Source: CALDTK01 sp045110575
GTDB lineage: Bacteria > Bacteroidota > Bacteroidia > Chitinophagales > Saprospiraceae
DNA: 64,000 nt
Reading direction: 5' to 3'
Assembly: GCA_045110575.1 (NCBI GenBank)
Contig: JBGCGF010000046.1
Location: 12,443 to 76,442 of the forward strand
Shown piece by piece: positions 53,551 to 61,521 of this stretch. Made by a program: the position numbers and the translations under genes. The notes under the pieces are model-generated. The model was not told where the DNA came from, did no database searches, and saw only the letters and a list, made by a program, of their open reading frames with translations. Position 1 is the first letter of the stretch. The number at the start of each line of letters is the position of its first letter.

Positions 53551-54858
53551 ATGAGTAACATCGTTGCAATTGTCGGGCGACCGAACGTGGGCAAGTCCAC
53601 CTTGTACAACCGCTTGATCGGAGAACGTCAAGCGATCATCGACGATGAGTCGGGGGTGACACGCGATCGCCAGTACGGCACTTGCGAATGGAACGGCAAA
53701 ACTTTTACGGTCGTCGACACCGGTGGCTTTGTAAAAGGCTCTGAGGATATCTTCGAAGCGGCCATTCGATCGCAAGTTCAAATTGCTATCGAAGAGGCAG
53801 GTATCATCATCTTCGTTGTTGATGTAGAGACCGGAATTACCGACCTCGATGAGGAGGTTGCTCGCATGCTCCGTAAGACGAAGAAGCCTGTACTACTCTC
53901 TGTCAACAAGGTTGACAACCACGTGCGTCTACTTGAGGCGAACGAATTTTGGAGCCTCGGCTTTGAAGAGACATTCTTCTTGAGTTCAATGAGTGGATCA
54001 GGTACAGGAGAAATCCTTGACTCGGTTACTGAAAAGCTTGAAGAGCTTCCAGAATCAGAACTCGAACAGGACGTTCCGAAGATTGCGATCGTAGGACAGC
54101 CGAATGCCGGAAAGTCTAGTGTGGTTAACGCACTACTCGGAGAAGAGCGCAACATTGTAACGGATGTTCCAGGAACAACCCGCGACTCTATTCACACGCG
54201 CTTCACCAAGTTCGATAAGGACTTCTACCTCATCGACACAGCTGGTCTTCGTAAGAAAGCCAAAGTGCATGAGGACCTAGAGTTCTACTCAGTGATGCGT
54301 GCGATCAATGCGATTGAGGAATCTGACGTAAGCATCATCCTAATCGATGCGACCGACGGTATCGAGTCTCAAGACATGAGCATTTTGCGTGTTTTGCAGA
54401 AGCGTCACAAGGGTGTTGTTGTTGGTGTCAACAAGTGGGACCTAATCCCTAAGGAGACCAACACGATGCGCGATTTCGAGTTAAAGGTTCGCGAAAAAAT
54501 GCAGCCTTTCACCGATGTGCCGATTGTCTTCACAAGCGCTACAGAGAAGGTACGCCTCCTCCAGTTGGTTGATGCGGCACTCGAGGTCAATGTGAATCGT
54601 AACCGGAAGGTTCCAACCGCAGAATTGAACCGCGTTATGCTTGAAGCAATCGAGAAGGTGCCACCTCCGACCTACCGCGGTCGTTATGTGAAGATCAAGT
54701 ACGTAACACAGTTGCCTACTTACTTCCCTGCTTTTGCATTCTTCTGTAACAACCCTAAGCAAGTCAAGGACAGCTACAAAGGATACCTGGAGAATCAACT
54801 CCGTGAGAAGTACAACTTCTCTGGTGTACCAATTGAAGTGTATTTCAGACAGAAATAG
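53551..54858 (+). CDS. der: GTPase Der (EngA)
   Basis: 435 aa, the standard length. Two G domains in tandem: first with GRPNVGKST (8-16), DTGGF and NKVD; second with GQPNAGKSS (about 184-192), DTAGL and NKWD. The C-terminal KH-like domain ends at NFSGVPIEVYFRQK. Der is an essential ribosome-assembly GTPase acting on the 50S subunit. The start is fixed by the position of the first G1 loop, so the promoter box at 53539-53546 truly lies only 4 nt upstream. Divergent from era, with hairpin repeats downstream. Confidence 0.98.
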   Translation: MSNIVAIVGRPNVGKSTLYNRLIGERQAIIDDESGVTRDRQYGTCEWNGKTFTVVDTGGFVKGSEDIFEAAIRSQVQIAIEEAGIIIFVVDVETGITDLDEEVARMLRKTKKPVLLSVNKVDNHVRLLEANEFWSLGFEETFFLSSMSGSGTGEILDSVTEKLEELPESELEQDVPKIAIVGQPNAGKSSVVNALLGEERNIVTDVPGTTRDSIHTRFTKFDKDFYLIDTAGLRKKAKVHEDLEFYSVMRAINAIEESDVSIILIDATDGIESQDMSILRVLQKRHKGVVVGVNKWDLIPKETNTMRDFELKVREKMQPFTDVPIVFTSATEKVRLLQLVDAALEVNVNRNRKVPTAELNRVMLEAIEKVPPPTYRGRYVKIKYVTQLPTYFPAFAFFCNNPKQVKDSYKGYLENQLREKYNFSGVPIEVYFRQK

Positions 54859-55168
54859 GCTACGCCTGTTTCTATCTGAAAGTACTTGGGATCGTCGGCG
54901 CTGCGCCCCGTGCAAGCACGAGGGCTTCGCTTGACTGTGGGATTTGGGACCGCTTCGCTGCGGGACTGCTAATAGGGACGTGCCATCGGTGCGCTCGTTT
55001 GGCGTCGGGATAAATCCCATTCTACCCGTTCTGCTTCGCTCAGGGCAGGCTGTTAGGCAGTGATGCTCGTTAGTGACGTCAAACCCAAAGGCAACCGTCA
55101 TTTCGACTAAGCTTCGAGGAACGAGGAGCGCACGGAGAAATCTGTTGGTGCGAACCAATAAGGCGCAA
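54859..55168. repeat. REP-like/intergenic repeat mosaic downstream of der
   Basis: A 310-nt gap with no gene. It includes the second copy of the REP-like block (54892-54970; GGCGC-T-GCGCC, CCCGTGC-AA-GCACGAGGG), a GGGATAAATCCC hairpin near 55010, and 57-bp repeat copy 1 (55094-55150). Confidence 0.75.
55094..55150 (+). repeat. 57-bp intergenic repeat, copy 1
   Basis: Starts AACCGTCATTTCGACTAAGC and ends GGAGAAATCTGTTGGT; identical over 57 of 57 bases to 55850-55906. This is the 'TTTCGAC...GGAGAAATCT' type of palindromic intergenic repeat common in Bacteroidota. Confidence 0.95.
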
Positions 55169-55756
55169 TCACAGCTTAGCGCTGGAAGCAAAAGGAATTG
55201 ACAAAAACATGCCGATCGCTTTGGTCGTCAACAAGTGCCTCTCAGTTGAGTAGGCTATGGGAGTATACGTCACACCAATCCACTTATAGCCTAGTTCAAA
55301 ACGAGGACTCCAAGAGCTTGCTAAGTCCTCCTCTTTGAAAGCTCCTTTCCCGCCCACTTTTGCATTGAAATGAGTCGCGGCACCTATCCCTGCGCGGAGA
55401 TTATCGTTAACCCTATAAAAAGCGCTGAGATGAAACGGGAACCGCGACAAATGTACTCGTTCGTTCCCCGTGCCTGTGAAAGCTAGCTTGTAGCCAAGCA
55501 TAGATCTCAACATCAAGTATTCGAAATCCCGAAATTCGACTTGGCCTCCGATTCCTAGCGAACCTCCTTGGCCAGTGGACAAAGACTGGCTTTCAGTGCT
55601 ACCAAAATAGATTCCTTCGAGGTCTACACCACCGCATTCGTAACCAGCTTCAACTAAGAATTTAGCTTGTAGTCTAGCTGTTTCAGCTTGCGCCAAAACA
55701 CGCTGTGCACTCAATAACAAAAGACTGAAAAATATTGAGGTAACTAATTGCTTCAT
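55169..55756 (-). CDS. Small outer-membrane beta-barrel protein
   Basis: 195 aa from ATG 55756; an ATG one codon earlier (55759) is equally possible. A signal peptide (KQLVTSIFFSLLLLSAQRVLAQ) is followed by a barrel-type series of alternating hydrophobic strands (GGSLGIGGQVEFRDFEYLML, GYKLAFTGTG, FHLSAFYRVNDNLRAGIGAATHF, RFELGYKWIGVTYTPIAY, IGMFLSIPF). No family recognised. It is framed by two identical 57-bp direct repeats, copy 1 starting 18 nt past its stop and copy 2 beginning 93 nt upstream of its start, which may mark a gain-or-loss cassette. Confidence 0.72.
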   Translation of the reverse strand: MKQLVTSIFFSLLLLSAQRVLAQAETARLQAKFLVEAGYECGGVDLEGIYFGSTESQSLSTGQGGSLGIGGQVEFRDFEYLMLRSMLGYKLAFTGTGNERVHLSRFPFHLSAFYRVNDNLRAGIGAATHFNAKVGGKGAFKEEDLASSWSPRFELGYKWIGVTYTPIAYSTERHLLTTKAIGMFLSIPFASSAKL

Positions 55757-55849
55757 CATCTATGGGGAAATCAGAAATGGAACCCCTGTAGTTTACTAGA
55801 TATTTCCTCACTTTAGCTTTTTAAGGTAAAACTACCCGCATCACAACTC

Positions 55850-55906
55850 AACCGTCATTTCGACTAAGCTTCGAGGAACGAGGAGCGCACGGAGAAATCT
55901 GTTGGT
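55850..55906 (+). repeat. 57-bp intergenic repeat, copy 2
   Basis: Identical to 55094-55150 and in the same orientation; a diverged inverted copy follows at 55954-56034. Confidence 0.95.
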
Positions 55907-55953
55907 TTACGCCAATGCTAGTCAAGCAAGGCTACTCAAACACAAGTGTGATG

Positions 55954-56034
55954 AACGGATTTCTCCGCTACGCACTTTAACGATCGAAGGCGCTGACGCG
56001 ATAGGTAGCGCATTGTGCTTCGGTCGAAATGACG
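55954..56034 (-). repeat. Diverged inverted copy of the 57-bp intergenic repeat
   Basis: On the minus strand it reads CGTCATTTCGACCGAAGC ... GCGGAGAAATCCGTT, with a longer centre (about 81 nt). With copy 2 it forms a large inverted repeat with a 47-nt spacer. Confidence 0.8.
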
Positions 56035-56111
56035 AGGTATGCGCAAAGCGCACCAGCATCCTGTCCAGCAGCGTCAGCGGTCCAGCAGTGGAGCGAAGCG
56101 AAACGATCTAA

Positions 56112-56167
56112 CCTCCTTTTTACTACGCGAAGCGTATTCCAGCCTCCTTTGTACCACGCGAAGCGTA
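56112..56167 (+). repeat. Tandem 25-bp repeat with internal palindrome upstream of rfbC
   Basis: CCTCCTTTTTACTACGCGAAGCGTA at 56112-56136 (shown in two parts: CCTCCTTTTTACTAC, GCGAAGCGTA) recurs at 56143-56167 with two changes; period 31 bp. Each unit ends in ACGC-GAA-GCGT, able to form a short hairpin. Confidence 0.8.
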
Positions 56168-56234
56168 AAGGGAACACCTTTTGCAACTTGTCCTCCACAT
56201 ACTGCATATTCGCAGGACGCAACAGACGCTACTT

Positions 56235-56780
56235 ATGATTACCGACGGACCGATTCCTGGACTAAAGCTTTATACACCACGTGTTTTTGGCGATGACAGA
56301 GGTTACTTTTTCGAGACCTTCAATGCGAACGTTTGGAAGGAGGCAGGAATTACGGAAGATTTCGTGCAGGACAATGAAGCGTACTCTAGTCGAGGCGTTT
56401 TACGTGGCCTACACTACCAACGTGGAGAGCATGGACAGGCCAAACTTGTACGTGTAATTCACGGAGAAGTACTGGACGTTGCCGTCGATTGTCGCCCTGG
56501 ATCACCTACCTATGGTCAGCATCATTCAGTATTGCTTAGTGGCGAATTGAAGAACCAATTTTATGTCCCTCGCGGCTTTGCTCACGGGTATGTAGTTCTT
56601 AGCGAAACGGCACTCTTCGCATACAAGTGCGACAACTTCTATCAGCCCAAGTCTGAAGGCGGACTCAAGTTCGATGATCCGACCTTAGGCATTGACTGGA
56701 AGATTGACATGGCAGAGGTACAGCTGAGCGAAAAGGATGCTATTCTGCCACATTTTGGCGATCATTTAGCAGCACTTTAG
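56235..56780 (+). CDS. rfbC: dTDP-4-dehydrorhamnose 3,5-epimerase
   Basis: 181 aa from ATG 56235, the usual family length; the upstream frame to 56181 is not homologous. The cupin fold shows FGDDRGYFFETF (18-29), QDNEAYSSRGVLRGLHYQ with the catalytic His60, KLVRVIHGEVLDVAVDCR (70-87), FYVPRGFAHGY and LFAYKCDNFY with the catalytic Tyr130. It epimerises C3 and C5 of dTDP-4-keto-6-deoxyglucose in dTDP-L-rhamnose synthesis, in the cytoplasm. rfbD follows after 52 nt; rfbA and rfbB are not in the window. Intergenic repeats fill the 478 nt upstream, and no exact -7 box was seen there. Confidence 0.96.
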   Translation: MITDGPIPGLKLYTPRVFGDDRGYFFETFNANVWKEAGITEDFVQDNEAYSSRGVLRGLHYQRGEHGQAKLVRVIHGEVLDVAVDCRPGSPTYGQHHSVLLSGELKNQFYVPRGFAHGYVVLSETALFAYKCDNFYQPKSEGGLKFDDPTLGIDWKIDMAEVQLSEKDAILPHFGDHLAAL

Positions 56781-56832
56781 CAAATACTGCCCTACCCAAG
56801 GACAGACTCAACCGATTGACAACAAGACTTTT

Positions 56833-57681
56833 ATGCGCATTTTGATTCCTGGAGCGAACGGACAAGTGGGCATGGCCCTCCGTCGAATCCTTACCAACCC
56901 TACGTTTGAGTGCAAATTCACCGACCGGGCTGAACTTGACATGCGTGACGAAGAAACGGTTAGAGCAATTACGCTTTCTTACAAGCCAGATGTGGTGATC
57001 AATTGTGCAGCATATACGGCTGTAGACAAGGCTGAAAATGAAACACAAGCGGCGGTTGAAATCAACCAAGACGCAGTTCGTGTTTTGGCGGAAGCTTGCA
57101 GCTCAATCAACGCACGGTTCATTCATATTTCGACGGACTATGTGTACCATAACCTGAAGAATCGTCCACTACGCGAGGATGATCCTACCAATCCGCAGAG
57201 TGTCTATGCACGTACCAAATTGGCTGGAGAAAAAGAAGCCTTGTCAGCTTGTGCCAAAACCACCGTTTTGCGCACGAGCTGGGTATTTGGACTCGAAGGA
57301 AACAACTTCGTTCGTACGATGGCCCGCCTTGGAGCCGACCGTGACAAGCTCACTGTTGTAAGTGATCAGATTGGAGCACCAACCTTTGCTGATGACATTG
57401 CGAAGGCCATTCTACATGTGATCGAGTCTCCAGAATTGAAACCAGGAACCTACAATTACGCCGGACTTGGCGTTGCTTCTTGGTATGATTTCGCGAAGGC
57501 CATTATGGAGACCTACGGACTTTCATGTGCCGTCAAGCCTATTCCTACGACTTCCTACCCTACTCCAGCAGCACGACCTCATTACAGCGTGTTAGATCTT
57601 CAAAAAGCACAGGCTGCAGGTTTCCCATTTAGTCATTGGCGCGACGCACTTGCAGAGTTCAAGGCACTTGACGCAACGTGA
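56833..57681 (+). CDS. rfbD: dTDP-4-dehydrorhamnose reductase
   Basis: 282 aa, full length for RmlD/RfbD. The NADPH-binding Rossmann motif is GANGQVG (7-13), INCAAYTAVDKAE (56-68) is the family signature, STDYVY (100-105) carries the Thr/Ser of the triad, and Tyr125-x-x-x-Lys129 (YARTK) is the catalytic pair. It reduces dTDP-4-keto-L-rhamnose to dTDP-L-rhamnose for cell-surface glycans. Close behind rfbC in one probable operon. Confidence 0.97.
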   Translation: MRILIPGANGQVGMALRRILTNPTFECKFTDRAELDMRDEETVRAITLSYKPDVVINCAAYTAVDKAENETQAAVEINQDAVRVLAEACSSINARFIHISTDYVYHNLKNRPLREDDPTNPQSVYARTKLAGEKEALSACAKTTVLRTSWVFGLEGNNFVRTMARLGADRDKLTVVSDQIGAPTFADDIAKAILHVIESPELKPGTYNYAGLGVASWYDFAKAIMETYGLSCAVKPIPTTSYPTPAARPHYSVLDLQKAQAAGFPFSHWRDALAEFKALDAT

Positions 57682-57722
57682 GGGCCTAATTCATCGTTGA
57701 GGTAGTTACTACCTTGCCGCAA

Positions 57723-60509
57723 GTGACTATATCTACCCTCTTTCGCGTACTACTCGTTTCTCTACTCGCAATCGTTGCTAGCCAGAAGGCTTTCGCGACG
57801 CACAACCGAGCAGGAGAGATTCGTGTAGAGCAGCTCTCTGGTTTTACCGTAAGGGCAACCGTTGTAACCTACACTGCCTTCCAAGGCAACTCTAATGATG
57901 CCGATCGTGACTCTGTCCTGGTCGCATGGGGAGACGGAACCGAAGAATGGGTAATCAGAAGTAATGGCCCACTTAACGACGGGTTTCCAAGTGGAGAGCC
58001 TCTTGGAGATAACATCAAGAAGAACATCTACGTGGCCAATCACACGTACAGCGGCCGCGGTCAATACGTTATCGGAATGCAAGATCCTAACCGGGTCGAT
58101 AACATCCGCAACATCAACAACGGAGGTTCTACAGAAGTACGCTTTTACGTACGAACGGTCTTCACCTTTTTGGATGCGAATTTTCAAGGCCCCAACTCTA
58201 CACCAGAGCTATTGCAGCCTCCGATCGACAATGGATGTGTAGGTCAGCGGTTCACGCACAATCCCAATGCGTTTGATCCAGATGGTGATTCACTTTCATA
58301 TCGCCTTGGAATTCCGCTACAAGCAGAAGGTATACCAGTCCCCAATTACCAATCGCCGAGTGAATTCGGAGGAATTGGTGGACCTAGTTTTTTCACCATC
58401 AATGAGACAACAGGTACCCTAAGCTGGGACAGACCTCAACGAGAAGGTGACTATAATGCTGTCATTTTGATCATCAGTCACCGTAATGGTTTGCCTATCG
58501 ACACGACGACAAGAGACATGCAGATCTCTATCAAGACGTGTGATAATCTTCCGCCGCAAATCATGGTCGATAATGAGTTTTGCCTGATAACAGGAGAGAC
58601 CTTGACACTCGATCCAAGTGCAACTGCGCCTATTGCAGATTCTGCTCAGCAGGTGAGGCTGGAAGCAACAAGTGCCACCTTTGACTTGGCGCTTTCACCA
58701 GCGACTTGGAACGGCGACACCCTTTACCATCAAGATCCGTGGTCGAGAAGATATACTTGGCAAACGGTGTGCGAGCATACTGACCGGTATCCGTACAACT
58801 TGATTTTCAAGGCAACCGATGATTTCGCTACCAACCTTGGAGGACAAACAGATCTGAGCTGGTTGGAAGTTGTTCGCATCAAAGTGAGTGCACCACCACC
58901 GTTGGATGTTCAAATTGATGCCGACAACGGCTTGATTGACCTCGACTGGGAGGCACCATATGCCTGCGAAGATGCAGCGAATGACTTTTTCTATGGGTTC
59001 AGCGTTTGGCGTCGAGAAGGCTCTAATCCCTTCCCATACGACTCTTGCATCCAAGGGCTCAATGGTCGTGGATACACGCGTATTTCTAATCAAACGGAAG
59101 ACATTGTTGCTGGCCGTTATGCCTTTACCGATGATGACATTGAACGAGGTCGCACGTATTGCTATCGCATCTTAGGCCAGTTTGTACGCTACACGGCTAC
59201 TGGACGCCCATTCAATTTGGTAGAGAGCTTGCCGAGTGCTGAAGTCTGTATTCAATCTTCACGTGACTTACCTCTGCTTACGCGGACAGACGTACTTACA
59301 ACGGATGCTGTCAACGGAACAGTAGACGTTCGTTGGACGCCGCCACTCGCCATTGATTTAGACACCATGGCCAACCCTGCTCCATATACCTACGAGGTGC
59401 TTCGCAGCACAGGTGTTGGGACAAGCAACTTTGTAGCGATTCCTGGTACTCTTACCACCTACTCTAGCTTTACAGCGCTTCAGAGAGACACGACGTTTCT
59501 TGATCAGAACCTGAATACCGTGGCAAATGGCTATACGTATGCCATACGATTCACATCCAATGGAAGTGACAATGGCATCGCTCCGCTACCCGCGTCAACC
59601 ATCTTTTTGGACATCGCGAGTACGGATCAACGCAATACCCTGACGTGGCAAGCTGAGACCTCTTGGGAAAACACCCGTTACGAAGTCTTACGTGCTAACG
59701 TAGGCGGGTTCGATACCATAGCAAGCGTGACGACCACACAGTATGCAGACGTAGATTTAATCAATGGAGACGAGTATTGCTACAAGATTTTAGGATACGG
59801 TACATACGGTGTATCGACGATTTACTCGCCGTTGATCAACAACAGTCAACAAGCCTGCGGCATTCCTATCGACACTGTAGGGCCATGTCCGCCGGCAATT
59901 AGTATTGCGACGATTTGCGACCAATTGGATGATCAAAATATTCGTCCTCCGTTCACGAATACGATCTCGTATAGTTTTGGCGAAAGCTGCACCCCAGCTG
60001 ATGACCTGAACCTCCTACGCTTCTATCAGCTATCCGATTCGTTGGGTACCCAACGCACGCTTTTAGGAGAGATTGATTACCCGATCGATACCATTTTCCG
60101 TGTCGAGAACCTCTTAGAGATTGTTGGTTGCTACGCCGTTACTGCTGTTGATTCAGTAGGTAATGAAGGTCCGTTTTCGGCAACCGTTTGTGTAGCAAAC
60201 TGTCCGTTCTACCTCTTGCCAAATGTCATTACGCCAAACGGAGATAACCAGCACGACGTTCTCCGTCCACGGATCAATCGTTTTGTAGAGCGCGTCGACT
60301 TTGTCCTCTATACCCGCTGGGGTGAATTGGTGTACGAAACCCAAGATCCAACCTTGGGCTGGGACGGTACGAATTTGAACGGCGACCCTGTTCCTGATGG
60401 CACCTACATCTATTCCTGTGAAGTCTTTCAGCGTCTACCTGGTGGCGATGTTGAGCGTTTGGAAGGCGATGCGTTGAATGGAACTATTGAGGTGTTTAAA
60501 GGGGAGTAA
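57723..60509 (+). CDS. T9SS-secreted protein with Fn3-like modules and type B sorting domain
   Basis: 928 aa from GTG 57723 (a TTG at 57714 is the alternative); both give a signal peptide ending SQKAFA|THN. The N-terminal domain (about 28-290) begins THNRAGEI, a pattern frequent at the mature N-terminus of gliding-motility-associated Bacteroidota proteins, and includes NPNAFDPDGDSLSYRLG, a cadherin-like strand set. Fibronectin type III-like modules follow (about 390-780, e.g. YEVLRSTGVG, YCYKILGYGTYG). The CHU_C domain ends the protein (LPNVITPNGDNQHDVLRP, YTRWGELVYET, GWDGTNLNGDPVPDGTYIY). Predicted surface or secreted protein. It lies 41 nt after rfbD and may be co-transcribed. One 14-bp motif copy (59974-59987). 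Confidence 0.85.
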   Translation: MTISTLFRVLLVSLLAIVASQKAFATHNRAGEIRVEQLSGFTVRATVVTYTAFQGNSNDADRDSVLVAWGDGTEEWVIRSNGPLNDGFPSGEPLGDNIKKNIYVANHTYSGRGQYVIGMQDPNRVDNIRNINNGGSTEVRFYVRTVFTFLDANFQGPNSTPELLQPPIDNGCVGQRFTHNPNAFDPDGDSLSYRLGIPLQAEGIPVPNYQSPSEFGGIGGPSFFTINETTGTLSWDRPQREGDYNAVILIISHRNGLPIDTTTRDMQISIKTCDNLPPQIMVDNEFCLITGETLTLDPSATAPIADSAQQVRLEATSATFDLALSPATWNGDTLYHQDPWSRRYTWQTVCEHTDRYPYNLIFKATDDFATNLGGQTDLSWLEVVRIKVSAPPPLDVQIDADNGLIDLDWEAPYACEDAANDFFYGFSVWRREGSNPFPYDSCIQGLNGRGYTRISNQTEDIVAGRYAFTDDDIERGRTYCYRILGQFVRYTATGRPFNLVESLPSAEVCIQSSRDLPLLTRTDVLTTDAVNGTVDVRWTPPLAIDLDTMANPAPYTYEVLRSTGVGTSNFVAIPGTLTTYSSFTALQRDTTFLDQNLNTVANGYTYAIRFTSNGSDNGIAPLPASTIFLDIASTDQRNTLTWQAETSWENTRYEVLRANVGGFDTIASVTTTQYADVDLINGDEYCYKILGYGTYGVSTIYSPLINNSQQACGIPIDTVGPCPPAISIATICDQLDDQNIRPPFTNTISYSFGESCTPADDLNLLRFYQLSDSLGTQRTLLGEIDYPIDTIFRVENLLEIVGCYAVTAVDSVGNEGPFSATVCVANCPFYLLPNVITPNGDNQHDVLRPRINRFVERVDFVLYTRWGELVYETQDPTLGWDGTNLNGDPVPDGTYIYSCEVFQRLPGGDVERLEGDALNGTIEVFKGE

Positions 60510-60910
60510 AAAATTTGAATTGACGCCCCCGCAGTAGCGCAAGACAATTTTGAATTTTGAATGTTCGTGACGCACGTTAGGAATCCACATTAGGGCCGTT
60601 CAATAGCGACGATGTGCCATTAGTGACCGCGGTAAACCGCATGCTACATCCGAGCAACGCACGCTAACGCGGCTCCCCTTTCAGGACGCGAGGCTCATAG
60701 GTGCGCAACACGCCACAAGCAAATATCCTTCAGCGCAGCGTTCTTATGTTGAAGTGTTCAATCGTCAGATTTAGTCTTCAAGGAGAATCTGCTGGTAACT
60801 TAAACTAAACAGTTCCAGATGAAGTCCACTGATCGATCTGACGGTTCGGAGGTACTTCACTAAACTTGCATTGAACTCACCCGTTCTCTTTTCTCAAGCA
60901 ACGAACACCC
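60510..60910. other. Intergenic region with repeat fragments before riboflavin synthase
   Basis: This 401-nt region has no gene. It contains an AATTTTGAATTTTGAAT heptamer repeat (about 60547-60563), a GCGGT-AA-ACCGC hairpin (about 60630-60641) followed by ATGCTACATCCG (same layout as the repeat near 55010-55030), and TAAACTTG (60861-60868), one base off the -7 consensus, 42 nt before ribE. No FMN riboswitch consensus was recognised. Confidence 0.5.
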
Positions 60911-61510
60911 ATGTTTACCGGAATCATCAAAGCCCTCGGCACCATCACCGACATGACCCACGAAGGGAGTAACATCCACGTGACGGTCGAATCCGAGCTG
61001 GCCAATGACGTAAGTGTAGACCAGAGTGTAGCCCACGATGGGGTTTGCTTGACGATTACTTCCGCTTCCGCTAAAACCCATGTGGTGACAGCTATTCAAG
61101 AGACGTTAGATCGCTCAACGCTGGCAGAATGGAAAGTTGGCCGAGAGGTCAACTTGGAGCTCGCCATGCAAGCCGGCGCGCGCTTGGATGGACACATGGT
61201 GCAAGGTCATGTCGACACCACCGCAGAATGCATAAGCGTGGAAGATGTCGATGGCAGCTGGAACTACCGCTTCAAGTATGAAGTGCACCCGGAGCGCATC
61301 CTTGTAGACAAGGGAAGTATCTGCATCAACGGTGTCAGCTTGACCGTAAATGATCCGACCATCGATACGTTTGGCGTTTCGATTATTCCGTACACCTACG
61401 AGCACACCACCTTCAAAAATTTGAAGCCCGGATCGAAGATCAACTTAGAGTTTGACGTGATCGGGAAGTATGTGGTGCGGTATGCAAGGTTGTATGGGAA
61501 AGAAGCGTAG
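60911..61510 (+). CDS. ribE: Riboflavin synthase, alpha subunit
   Basis: 199 aa, matching the family. Starts with the signature MFTGII; contains two lumazine-binding repeats. The first has DGVCLTIT and the loop GHMVQGHVD (about 95-104); the second has SICINGVSLTVND and IPYTYEHTTF. It converts two 6,7-dimethyl-8-ribityllumazine molecules to riboflavin as a cytoplasmic trimer. No other rib genes are adjacent. One near-copy of the 14-bp motif with a single mismatch lies inside (61064-61077). Confidence 0.97.
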   Translation: MFTGIIKALGTITDMTHEGSNIHVTVESELANDVSVDQSVAHDGVCLTITSASAKTHVVTAIQETLDRSTLAEWKVGREVNLELAMQAGARLDGHMVQGHVDTTAECISVEDVDGSWNYRFKYEVHPERILVDKGSICINGVSLTVNDPTIDTFGVSIIPYTYEHTTFKNLKPGSKINLEFDVIGKYVVRYARLYGKEA

Positions 61511-61521
61511 CGCTTGGCTTG

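Noticed and set aside
54481..55191. 236-codon minus frame across der and the repeat region
   Set aside because: Runs through palindromic repeats and antisense to der; no coding character.
60510..60910. FMN riboswitch before riboflavin synthase
   Set aside because: The RFN conserved blocks (AGGGYG, GAYCCGGTG-type) were not found; only repeat fragments are visible.
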